The notes under the pieces: model-generated
The model's database searches: none
Seen by the model: the letters and a program-made list of their open reading frames with translations, nothing else
Told to the model about the DNA's origin: nothing
Source of the DNA: an uncultured Anaerotignum sp.
GTDB lineage: Bacteria > Bacillota > Clostridia > Lachnospirales > Anaerotignaceae
Reading direction: 5' to 3'
DNA: 19,009 nucleotides
Assembly: GCF_905212195.1 (NCBI RefSeq)
Contig: NZ_CAJMDQ010000054.1
Location: 1-19,009, forward strand
Part shown: positions 7,820 through 14,269 of the stretch, piece by piece
Layout of the letters: each line of letters starts with the position of its first letter
Position numbering within the stretch: position 1 is the first letter of the stretch
Translations under genes and position numbers: made by a program

Positions 7820-8740
7820 TTATTTTTTCTGTGCTTTCAATGTACCAAACACCTGATTTTTCATATTTTCTGCCACTTCTTCATAAAGAGGTACAGAATC
7901 CGCAGCGCCTTTCTTGCCGATAGCCATGGCACTTGCTGTAGTTGCCAGCAGTAGACTATCTGCAACACCAAGATCGTTGCCCATGCCATAGAGGAAATAC
8001 CCTGTAAAGGTATCCCCTGCCGCAGTGGTATCTACCACAGGCACTTTGAAACAGCCAATCTGATACGTTTCCCCTGCATAATCGCAGATGGCACCTCTGC
8101 TGCCCAATGTGAGCAAAATACCGCAGTTGGGATATTTTTTCCGCAGTACCGGCAGAATTTCGTCATCTGTCTGGCAATTGGCAATCTGTTTGCCTTCTAC
8201 TTCGTTGACAATGAGCCAATCCAGCAGTTCCAAGGGATAAGACAGTACTTTTTCATCCATAGGTGCCGCATTGAGTGCAGTTTTCATACCTCTTTTATGA
8301 GCTTCTTCCATGATAAAGCCCACCAGATTGGTTTCATTCTGAAGCAGAACCAAAGTATCAGCGTCCATTTTGTCCAGCACTTCTGTAATATACGCTTCTG
8401 TCAGCATCTGATTAGTGCCGCCGAACAGCAGGATACAGTTCTGCCCCGCATCATCCACCTGAATGATAGCATGACCGCTAGGTGCATTCACATGGGAAAG
8501 AAGGCTCACGTCTACGCCATTTTTCGCCATCACCTCTTCCAGCATTTCGCCGCCGGAACCAATAACACCGGCATGTACCACCTGATTGCCTGCTTTTGCC
8601 GCCGCAATGGACTGATTCAAGCCTTTGCCGCCGCAGTTTGTGAACAAGGAACGGGAAGATTTCGTTTCTCCCGGCTGCAAAAACGTATCTACCTGATATA
8701 CATGATCCAAATTCATGGAACCAAAATTGCAAATCTTCAA
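7820..8740 (-). CDS. rbsK: Ribokinase (PfkB family), TTG start
   Basis: Ribokinase phosphorylates ribose to ribose-5-phosphate with ATP. The 306 residues align well with RbsK: SMNLDH near the N-terminus (Asn10, Asp12), GGKGLNQS (37-44), LLQNET with Glu136, NAAP (157-160), VNEVE (178-182), TLGSRG and the PfkB signature VVDTTAAGDTFTG with catalytic Asp243. Residues equivalent to the ribose contacts of E. coli RbsK (Asn14, Asp16, GGK, Asn46, Glu143) are all present, which supports a true ribokinase; a nucleoside or deoxyribose kinase remains possible. The start codon is TTG (8740-8738). It overlaps the TGA of the upstream gene as TTGA and has AAAGGGGG seven bases before it. An ATG at 8747 is in another frame. 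Confidence 0.88.
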   Translation of the reverse strand: MKICNFGSMNLDHVYQVDTFLQPGETKSSRSLFTNCGGKGLNQSIAAAKAGNQVVHAGVIGSGGEMLEEVMAKNGVDVSLLSHVNAPSGHAIIQVDDAGQNCILLFGGTNQMLTEAYITEVLDKMDADTLVLLQNETNLVGFIMEEAHKRGMKTALNAAPMDEKVLSYPLELLDWLIVNEVEGKQIANCQTDDEILPVLRKKYPNCGILLTLGSRGAICDYAGETYQIGCFKVPVVDTTAAGDTFTGYFLYGMGNDLGVADSLLLATTASAMAIGKKGAADSVPLYEEVAENMKNQVFGTLKAQKK

Positions 8741-9201
8741 GCTGCATCCCCCTTTATCTGTTTTCTTCTGTCCTGTATTTTAATGTATTCCCGCCAAGCG
8801 ATGCCGGCAGTAATCAAAAAGATGCCTAAAATTCGTTTCCAGCTGAATGTCTGGAAAAATACATAATCCAGTGCCACAGACATGCCAAGCTGTCCCAAAA
8901 GTGCCAGAATGGTAGAAGCCATAGCACCTGTATGGCTAGTGCCCAAAATCAGGAAAATCATGGCGATCAGACCACAGACACTGCCCAGATAAAACAGCGG
9001 CGGCACTTCTGTGATATGAGAAAAATTCATTTCCGCCCCATTGCCTGTTACAAAAATCAGGCACAAAGAAATGATGGTTGCTTCCACATAATTGATGAGG
9101 GCGCCATTGGCAGTCCCTAAACATTCCCCTGCTTTTACATTTACCATTTTATTGACCGTATTCAAAAAACCATTGGCTACGGCAGTTATATAAAATATCA
9201 T
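8737..9201 (-). CDS. Small YdcZ/DUF606-type (DMT superfamily) membrane protein, second of a pair
   Basis: This 154-residue hydrophobic protein begins MIFYITAVANGFLNTVNKM and contains about four to five membrane helices, with the family's N-terminal pattern 'G......N..L......G...A....F' visible in GFLNTVNKMVNVKAGECLGTANGALINYV. It resembles the YdcZ/DUF606 proteins, short drug/metabolite-transporter-like units that often occur as adjacent pairs and probably form heteromeric permeases. The ATG at 9201 is chosen because GAGGAGG at 9211-9217 precedes it; the frame extends to 9237 without ribosome binding support. That site overlaps the stop codon of the upstream pair member (9216-9218), so the two are coupled. 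Its own stop overlaps the rbsK start. The substrate is unknown; the context suggests a sugar or nucleoside. Confidence 0.8.
   Translation of the reverse strand: MIFYITAVANGFLNTVNKMVNVKAGECLGTANGALINYVEATIISLCLIFVTGNGAEMNFSHITEVPPLFYLGSVCGLIAMIFLILGTSHTGAMASTILALLGQLGMSVALDYVFFQTFSWKRILGIFLITAGIAWREYIKIQDRRKQIKGDAA
8748..8755 (-). promoter_or_regulatory. Ribosome binding site that fixes the TTG start of rbsK
   Basis: The minus strand reads AAAGGGGG seven bases before the TTG at 8740-8738. The next in-frame ATG is codon 9, and starting there would remove the first strand and the SMNLDH substrate motif, so TTG is preferred. Confidence 0.7.
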
Positions 9202-9215
9202 TTCTGTTTTCCTCC

Positions 9216-9641
9216 TCAGCCTGTTGTTACCAGCCAAACACCTGCCAATACCAGCAGATAGGCGGGCAGTTCTTTCCAGTTGAACTTCTGTTTTTCAATG
9301 CCAAACCAACCATGATGATCCACCACCGCAGAAGAAATCATCTGCCCAATGACGGAAAGACCTGTCATAGCTGTTGCACCAATGGCAAGGGTGCACCAAC
9401 TGCTGCTGGTAACCATACCGATGCCCATGAAGCCCACCAGATACACATACGCAGGCACGCCACGAAAACGGATTTTTTTCTTTTCTTTGCATTTCAAATA
9501 CAAAATCAAAAGAACTGCCGCGATTCCGTGGACAAAAAAACTGATGCCGAACATACTGTAATAATTCCCCAACTGTCCATTGAGGGAAATCATCATGCCC
9601 TGCAGCAGCCCCGATAAAATCAAAAACAGGAAATAAATCAT
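9216..9641 (-). CDS. Small YdcZ/DUF606-type (DMT superfamily) membrane protein, first of a pair
   Basis: This 141-residue inner-membrane protein has four to five predicted helices: FLFLILSGLLQGMMISLNG, ISFFVHGIAAVLLILYL, a Gly-rich helix at YLVGFMGIGMV, one around TGLSVIGQMISSAVV, and a final helix at LPAYLLVLAGVWLVTT. The early GLLQGMMISLNGQLG and the WF.....FNW segment near the end are typical of YdcZ/DUF606 proteins. A basic loop KCKEKKKIRFRG separates helices two and three, which suggests that this loop is cytosolic. It is the first gene of the operon, with promoter 9677-9705 and GGGAGA before the ATG. Together with the next gene it probably makes one two-subunit transporter. Confidence 0.82.
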   Translation of the reverse strand: MIYFLFLILSGLLQGMMISLNGQLGNYYSMFGISFFVHGIAAVLLILYLKCKEKKKIRFRGVPAYVYLVGFMGIGMVTSSSWCTLAIGATAMTGLSVIGQMISSAVVDHHGWFGIEKQKFNWKELPAYLLVLAGVWLVTTG

Positions 9642-9665
9642 CTCTTTTCTCCCTTTCCAATATTT

Positions 9666-9685
9666 TGTTACACCTCATTGTAACA
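9666..9685. promoter_or_regulatory. Candidate operator palindrome TGTTACA-N6-TGTAACA
   Basis: Two perfect 7-bp inverted arms (9666-9672 and 9679-9685) are separated by CCTCAT. The length and centre spacing suit a dimeric helix-turn-helix regulator. It covers the -10 box of the minus-strand operon promoter. No regulator gene is present in the window, so the protein that reads it is unknown. Confidence 0.6.
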
Positions 9686-9705
9686 TAATCCCTGTCAGAC
9701 TTCAA
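9677..9705 (-). promoter_or_regulatory. Promoter of the transporter-ribokinase operon
   Basis: On the minus strand, -35 TTGAAG (9705-9700) and -10 TACAAT (9682-9677) have a 17-base spacer, placed 36 bases before the first start codon. The -10 box lies inside the palindrome 9666-9685, so a bound repressor would block it. Confidence 0.75.
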
Positions 9706-9722
9706 ACACCTTATGCCATCCA

Positions 9723-9751
9723 TTGCATTTTTGCGAAAAATCATGTAAATT
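9723..9751 (+). promoter_or_regulatory. Promoter of the nucleoside phosphorylase gene
   Basis: -35 TTGCAT (9723-9728) and -10 TAAATT (9746-9751) have a 17-base spacer, about 28 bases before the start codon. The spacer holds the symmetric element ATTTTT-GCG-AAAAAT (9727-9741). AAAGGAGG (9764-9771) is the ribosome binding site. Confidence 0.65.
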
Positions 9752-9778
9752 AGAAGAAAAAACAAAGGAGGAATCACA

Positions 9779-10522
9779 ATGGAATCTTTACAGCCCCATA
9801 TCCAATTGGGTAAAGATCTACAAATCAAATACGCACTGATGCCCGGCGACCCTGCGCGTCTGGACCGCATCGCACCTTTTCTGGAAAACGTAACCGAACT
9901 GAAATTCAACCGGGAATACCGCAGTCTTTCCGGCACATACAAAGGCGTTCCCATCCTTGCCATTTCCACAGGCATTGGCGGCGCATCTGCAGGCATTGCT
10001 GTGGAAGAACTGCATAACATTGGCGTAGAAGCCATGATTCGTATTGGCAGCTGCGGCAGCTTGCAGCCTCAGGTAAAAGTCGGCGACATCATCATCGTCA
10101 ACGGTGCAGTTCGTGATGAAGGCGCATCCAAAACATATATCGACGCTATGTTCCCTGCTGTTCCTGATGCACAGCTGATGCTGTACTGCATGGAAGCGGC
10201 AAAAGAACAGGATTTCCAGTACCATGTCGGCATTGCCCGCAGCCACGACAGTTTCTACACAGACGATGAAGAAGCCATCGACGCTTACTGGTCCAAACAA
10301 GGTGTATTGGGTTGCGACATGGAAACAGCCGCACTGTTTACCATCGGTCATCTGCGCGGCGTAAAAACCGCTTCCATTCTGAACAACGTCGTTGCTTATG
10401 AACAGGATACCTCTGAAAGCATCGGTTCTTATGTAGACGGCGAAAATCTGGCTATGGAGGGCGAACGCCATGAAATCCTCACCGCTTTGGAAGCCTTCTA
10501 TAAACTGGAAACAGGTAAATAA
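9779..10522 (+). CDS. Nucleoside phosphorylase (uridine phosphorylase/PNP_UDP_1 family)
   Basis: Enzymes of this family split nucleosides with phosphate into a free base and (deoxy)ribose-1-phosphate. The 247 residues contain PGDPARLDRI (22-31, phosphate loop), STGIGGASAGIAVEEL (63-78), RIGSCGSLQ (88-96) and the ribose-binding CDMETAALF with Glu182. The order and length fit hexameric Udp/DeoD-type phosphorylases and not Pfs. The base-binding segment reads SHDSFYTDDEEAIDAYW (155-171). As I align it, this lacks counterparts of the Gln166 and Arg168 that hold uracil in E. coli Udp, and the stretch before the MET motif is shorter, so uridine specificity is doubtful. The gene has its own promoter and terminator and is divergent from the transporter-ribokinase operon, which suggests a joint nucleoside or ribose role. 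Confidence 0.88.
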   Translation: MESLQPHIQLGKDLQIKYALMPGDPARLDRIAPFLENVTELKFNREYRSLSGTYKGVPILAISTGIGGASAGIAVEELHNIGVEAMIRIGSCGSLQPQVKVGDIIIVNGAVRDEGASKTYIDAMFPAVPDAQLMLYCMEAAKEQDFQYHVGIARSHDSFYTDDEEAIDAYWSKQGVLGCDMETAALFTIGHLRGVKTASILNNVVAYEQDTSESIGSYVDGENLAMEGERHEILTALEAFYKLETGK

Positions 10523-10556
10523 ACATACTTTTCCTTAAAACAACAAGCATACAAAA

Positions 10557-10600
10557 AAAGCTGAAACCTTTCTAAACAAAAGATTTCAGCTTTCTTTTTT
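10557..10600. terminator. Bidirectional rho-independent terminator
   Basis: A 10-bp outer stem AAAGCTGAAA / TTTCAGCTTT (10557-10593) can extend inward after a mismatch (CTTT with AAAG). It is followed by CTTTTTTT on the plus strand and by TTTTTTT on the minus strand. It ends the phosphorylase gene and can also stop the long minus-strand cluster that ends at 10716. Confidence 0.88.
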
Positions 10601-10638
10601 TGCCAATATTTCATCAGGCATGTTCTGCCTTCACAGCT

Positions 10639-10673
10639 CCCCTTAAGAAACAAAAACAATATTTCTTAAGGGG
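10639..10673. repeat. Perfect 12-bp inverted repeat in the 3' intergenic region
   Basis: CCCCTTAAGAAA (10639-10650) and TTTCTTAAGGGG (10662-10673) are exact inverted copies with an 11-base AT-rich loop. Neither strand has a T-run directly after the stem, so it is not a standard terminator. It lies between the D,D-carboxypeptidase stop and the terminator 10557-10600 and would form a strong hairpin at the 3' end of that mRNA. The rest of 10523-10715 shows nothing else. Confidence 0.75.
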
Positions 10674-10715
10674 CATCTGCATTTCTGCTGGTCTTTTTTA
10701 TTTGATTTTCAATGC

Positions 10716-12365
10716 TTACCAGCGTCTTCTGCCTCTGCGGCGGGAAGGACTCTTCAGTGTGTAAGCACCTCTTCTGCGATGTCCGCCATAGCGCATCCGT
10801 TTCAGGATCAGATAAATGATAACCAGAATGACCACAATCACAACAACCGTGATCAGACCCTTCAGGGAGAACAGGTGGGAGAAGAATGTTTTCAGTCCAT
10901 ACCAGATATTATTGAAGATAGTACCCTTTTCAATATCTGCACCAGCGTAAGCAGGCATCTGCGCTACTTCTTTGCCGTCGATGGTGTATGTTACGGTAGC
11001 GATTTCTTCACCTTTTGTCAAAGGCGCTTTCACTTTCACAGTGCCGTCTTTTTCTTCCACTTTGTAATCGTCCAGAATAGTAACAGTTGTTTCCACGCTA
11101 TTCACTGCATCTGTAGGCAGATAGGTTACCAGTGCATTCTGGTAAACCAGAGGTACGGTGTCGCCCTGCAGTTTATTATGTTTGGTCAGAGGCACTTCTT
11201 CGATGGCTGCACCTGCTGCTGTCAGTTCTACACGGGCATAATTGTTGAAGCCATAATCCAGCAGGCTTGCACTTTCTGTCCAGCGAGCAGGATCGGTGCC
11301 TTTGAACAGCACAGAAATCAGCTTCATGTCGCCTTTTTCCGCAGATGCTGTCAGGCATTCTCCCGCTTCGTCTGTGAAACCGGTTTTGATGCCAGTTGCA
11401 TAAGCATACTGATATTCATTATCTGTAACCAGATAGTTGTGGCTCACCCAGTTATAATCCTGTGTGATTGCTTCGGGATCATCGGCAAACTGTCCATCTG
11501 CGCCATTGCCGGAGAAACTCTTTTCGGAAACGATTTCCGCCAGTGTTTCATTCTGCATAAACGCCATAGCAAACAGTGCCATATCATAAGCGCAGGAATA
11601 ATGGTTTTCGTCATGGTAGCCATGGGCATTGGTGAAATGGCTGTTGACTGCACCCAATTCTTCCGCTTTTTTGTTCATCAGATCTGTAAATACCGCTTCG
11701 CATTTTGCAAAGGACATATCTTCATCATTTTCCGCTTTTCTGGCTGTTGCTGCTGCCAGCACGTTGGCGGAGTCATTGCCGGAAGGAATCAGCAGACCTC
11801 TCAGAGCATTTTCCACAGTCAGTTTTTCATTCAACACATGACCTGCTTTACTGGAATCCAGTGTCACTTCGTTGATTTCTGTACCAACTGTGATCACTTC
11901 ATCAGGCTGCAGATAATCCATAACAACCAGTGCTGTCACAATTTTTGTGACGCTGGCAGGATAGATTTTTTCTTTGGCATTTTTTTCATAAAGAATGGTG
12001 CCGCTTTCCTGATCGATGAGCATTGCAGACTCCGCTGTAATGGTAGGTGCACCATCGGCCTGCAGCCAAACTTCCTGCAATGTCATGGGGCTGGCCGCAG
12101 CAGTACCTTCTGTTTCAGATGTTGCTCCATCTGTTTCCAGTTCCTTTGCACCTTCTGCCTGTTCTTCTCCGCTCGCTGCCGCATCGGCAGAAGCATCTTC
12201 CTGATTTTCCTGATTTTCTGTATTTTCCTGTCCTTCGGTACCTTCCGTTTCCGTGGTTACCTGCTGTTCTTCGGTCGTACCTTCGTCTTTTCCGCATCCG
12301 ACGGCACCCAGACAAAGGGCTGCTGCCAGTGTCAAAGCAAGGACTTTATGCCACCGCTTTTTCAT
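10716..12365 (-). CDS. D-alanyl-D-alanine carboxypeptidase (PBP5-like, peptidase S11) with lipobox-like N-terminus and C-terminal membrane helix
   Basis: This extracytoplasmic enzyme trims the terminal D-Ala from peptidoglycan stem pentapeptides. The 549 residues begin with a signal sequence and a lipobox-like end (LCLGAVGC, Cys24). A low-complexity Glu/Thr/Gln/Ala linker spans about 25-92. The transpeptidase-like domain shows SVTK (nucleophile Ser138, Lys141), SGN (195-197) and KTG (327-329). A PBP5-type C-terminal beta domain follows, then a membrane helix at about 503-522 (LITVVVIVVILVIIYLILK) and an Arg-rich tail (RRRGRRRW). Many PBP5 proteins end in an amphipathic helix; a full helix plus a possible lipid anchor is unusual. 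The ATG overlaps the stop of the upstream gene (ATGA), and its AAAGGAG lies inside that gene. It is the last gene of the mutS cluster. Confidence 0.93.
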   Translation of the reverse strand: MKKRWHKVLALTLAAALCLGAVGCGKDEGTTEEQQVTTETEGTEGQENTENQENQEDASADAAASGEEQAEGAKELETDGATSETEGTAAASPMTLQEVWLQADGAPTITAESAMLIDQESGTILYEKNAKEKIYPASVTKIVTALVVMDYLQPDEVITVGTEINEVTLDSSKAGHVLNEKLTVENALRGLLIPSGNDSANVLAAATARKAENDEDMSFAKCEAVFTDLMNKKAEELGAVNSHFTNAHGYHDENHYSCAYDMALFAMAFMQNETLAEIVSEKSFSGNGADGQFADDPEAITQDYNWVSHNYLVTDNEYQYAYATGIKTGFTDEAGECLTASAEKGDMKLISVLFKGTDPARWTESASLLDYGFNNYARVELTAAGAAIEEVPLTKHNKLQGDTVPLVYQNALVTYLPTDAVNSVETTVTILDDYKVEEKDGTVKVKAPLTKGEEIATVTYTIDGKEVAQMPAYAGADIEKGTIFNNIWYGLKTFFSHLFSLKGLITVVVIVVILVIIYLILKRMRYGGHRRRGAYTLKSPSRRRGRRRW

Positions 12366-13294
12366 TTTCGTTCTCCTTTCTGTTGTTTTCTTTTTCTTTT
12401 GCGCGCTTCCATCTGTGCACGCATTTCCTGCAGTTCCTTGTCAAAGCGTTTGGAACGCAGGCCCGGGAAAGCCTTCATCAAACGGCGCTGTACACGTGTT
12501 TCCTGTTCCAGCGCACGGGCTTTGTATTCCAGACGTTCCCGAATTTCATTGAAAATATATTCCCCACGCAGTCTTTCTTCCAGCTGCATCTGTTCGATAT
12601 CTCCAAAGGTTTCGTCCATACGTGCCTTCCATTCCCGCAGGAATTCTGCTGTTGGACGGTTTTCAAAATATTCTGCCAGTTCCTGACGGGCAGTATACAA
12701 TTTTGTGCTTTCCAGTTTTGCACGGAGTTCTTCTCTTGCTTCGCTCAGATGAGCCAGTTTTTCGTTCAAATGCAGAATCTGCTGTACGGTAACGCCTGCA
12801 TCTGCGAAAAGATAAATCATCAGCACTGTGCCCACACATTCCCCCAGCACAAGAGGAATCTTTGCCACAAAGTCCGCCACTGCCGGCTGAATGAGGCGCA
12901 TAACAAATACCGTCAACAGCCCCCACTCCACAGAGCGTTCCAGGCAGACACGCCCTTTGATATTAAACTTTTTCTTGCTGTAATCCCACCAAGAAGCATG
13001 AAAGAGTTTTTCCAGCAACACCGCAATGGCGTATTCCACCACCGTTGCCACCAGAAAACCGCCACAAAACAGAAGCAGCAGATTTTCCTGCACAGGTGAG
13101 AGCAATACCAGAATGAGTAACGCACCTGTGCCATAAATGGGACAAAGCGGACCATTGATAAAGCCACGGTTCACCCATTCTTTGGTGGTAATGGAAACGA
13201 AAGCCGATTCCATTGCCCAGCCCAGAAAGCTGTACAGCATAAAATAGTAAAAGAGCTGAAAAAAGGTAAAACCAAAAAGCTCCGATGACCACAT
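12362..13294 (-). CDS. CmpB-like putative ABC transporter permease family membrane protein (PF06541-type)
   Basis: This 310-residue integral membrane protein has about five helices in residues 9-166. It carries the family's conserved blocks FLGWAMES (23-30), NRGFINGPLCPIYGTGA (42-58), WWDYSKKKFNIKGRVCLE (102-119) and SVEWG (121-125). A long, highly charged, helical cytosolic tail (about 170-310) ends in Lys/Arg-rich residues (ARKRKRKQQKGERK). The family carries the label 'putative ABC-transporter type IV', but no ATPase or substrate partner is present here, so transport is not shown. The ATG at 13294 has GGGGAGG and lies three bases after the miaA stop. Its stop overlaps the start of the D,D-carboxypeptidase gene. 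That coupling suggests an envelope or cell-wall role, which is inference. Confidence 0.82.
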   Translation of the reverse strand: MWSSELFGFTFFQLFYYFMLYSFLGWAMESAFVSITTKEWVNRGFINGPLCPIYGTGALLILVLLSPVQENLLLLFCGGFLVATVVEYAIAVLLEKLFHASWWDYSKKKFNIKGRVCLERSVEWGLLTVFVMRLIQPAVADFVAKIPLVLGECVGTVLMIYLFADAGVTVQQILHLNEKLAHLSEAREELRAKLESTKLYTARQELAEYFENRPTAEFLREWKARMDETFGDIEQMQLEERLRGEYIFNEIRERLEYKARALEQETRVQRRLMKAFPGLRSKRFDKELQEMRAQMEARKRKRKQQKGERK

Positions 13295-13297
13295 ACT

Positions 13298-14260
13298 TTA
13301 CGCCTCCCCGCTTTCTTCCGGCAGGGAAATGCCGCACTGTTTCACATAATCCAGCATATCCGCAAGAGCCGTTTCTTTGTCTGTCAGGGAAAGATCGATC
13401 CACAAACCGTCAATCTGTCTGCGGAACCAGGTCAACTGACGTTTGGCAAAACGTCTTGTGCCTGTTTTCAGTTCTGTTACCGCATCCTCCAGAGAAATCT
13501 CTCCAGCAAAGTACGGCAGGAATTCTTTATAACCCAATCCCTGCATGGAAACCAGACTGCCGTCATAACCTCTGTCCAAAAGCCCCTTCACTTCATCCAA
13601 CAGACCTGCTTCCATCATCAGGTCTACTCGCTGTTCGATGCGTTCATAGAGCTTCTGGCGTTCCATAGTCAAGATGATAACTGCCGCCGCATAGGGAGAT
13701 TCTTTCTGTTTCTGTTCCGCATTATGGTCAGAAAATTTCTGCCCTGTCATGTGGTGATATTCCAGCGCACGGGTCACACGCTTCACATTATTTGCGTGGG
13801 TGGTTGCCGCATATTCCGGGTCGATTTCCAAAAGTTTCTGAAAAAGCACTTCCGGCCCTTCCGTTTCCGCCTGTTTGTAACACGCCTGACGGAAACTGTC
13901 GTCACCATCTGTTTCTGTAAAAGCATTGTCGTAGAGCAATGCGTTGATATAAAAGCCGGTGCCCCCTACCACAATGGGAATTTTTCCTTTTGCCCAAATT
14001 TCTTCCATATAAGCCTTGGCTTTCTGCTGGAAAATCATGACATTATATTCCTCATCGGGATCAAATTCATCAATGAGATAATGAGGTACCCCATCGGCTT
14101 CTTCTTTCGTCACTTTCGCTGTGCCAATATCCATATAGCGATAAACCTGCATGGAATCGGCAGAAATGATTTCGCCGCCGATTTTCTTTGCCAGCAGAAT
14201 GGACATGGCTGTTTTGCCGCAGGCCGTAGGCCCGCCAATGATAATAAGCGGTTTTTTCAT
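13298..14260 (-). CDS. miaA: tRNA dimethylallyltransferase MiaA
   Basis: MiaA transfers the dimethylallyl group from DMAPP to N6 of A37 in tRNAs that read codons starting with U. The 320-residue product has the P-loop GPTACGKT (10-17), DSMQVYR (35-41, the base-flipping/catalytic region), GGTGFYI (about 99-105) and the C-terminal RRFAKRQLTWFR block, all typical. Two Met codons lie close together at 14266 and 14260. The second is chosen because GAGGG (14267-14271) directly abuts the first but is six bases from the second. That ribosome binding site overlaps the mutL stop codon, so the genes are coupled. The miaA position after mutS-mutL is a common arrangement. Confidence 0.96.
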   Translation of the reverse strand: MKKPLIIIGGPTACGKTAMSILLAKKIGGEIISADSMQVYRYMDIGTAKVTKEEADGVPHYLIDEFDPDEEYNVMIFQQKAKAYMEEIWAKGKIPIVVGGTGFYINALLYDNAFTETDGDDSFRQACYKQAETEGPEVLFQKLLEIDPEYAATTHANNVKRVTRALEYHHMTGQKFSDHNAEQKQKESPYAAAVIILTMERQKLYERIEQRVDLMMEAGLLDEVKGLLDRGYDGSLVSMQGLGYKEFLPYFAGEISLEDAVTELKTGTRRFAKRQLTWFRRQIDGLWIDLSLTDKETALADMLDYVKQCGISLPEESGEA

Positions 14261-14269
14261 GGACATCCC

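Noticed and set aside
9202..9237. A 12-codon upstream extension of the second YdcZ-like gene
   Set aside because: There is no ribosome binding site at 9237, it overlaps the previous gene, and the segment is polar. GAGGAGG supports the start at 9201.
9779..10522. Reading the nucleoside phosphorylase as Pfs (MTA/SAH nucleosidase), the usual metabolic partner of LuxS
   Set aside because: The PGDPARLDRI phosphate loop and the RIGSCGSLQ and CDMETA motifs belong to phosphorylases. Pfs starts with a GAM-E-E-type segment that is absent here.
10779..12686. A 635-codon plus-strand open frame antisense to the carboxypeptidase gene
   Set aside because: The sense strand encodes a complete enzyme with all three active-site motifs. 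The antisense translation has odd Cys/Phe/His-rich composition and no motif.
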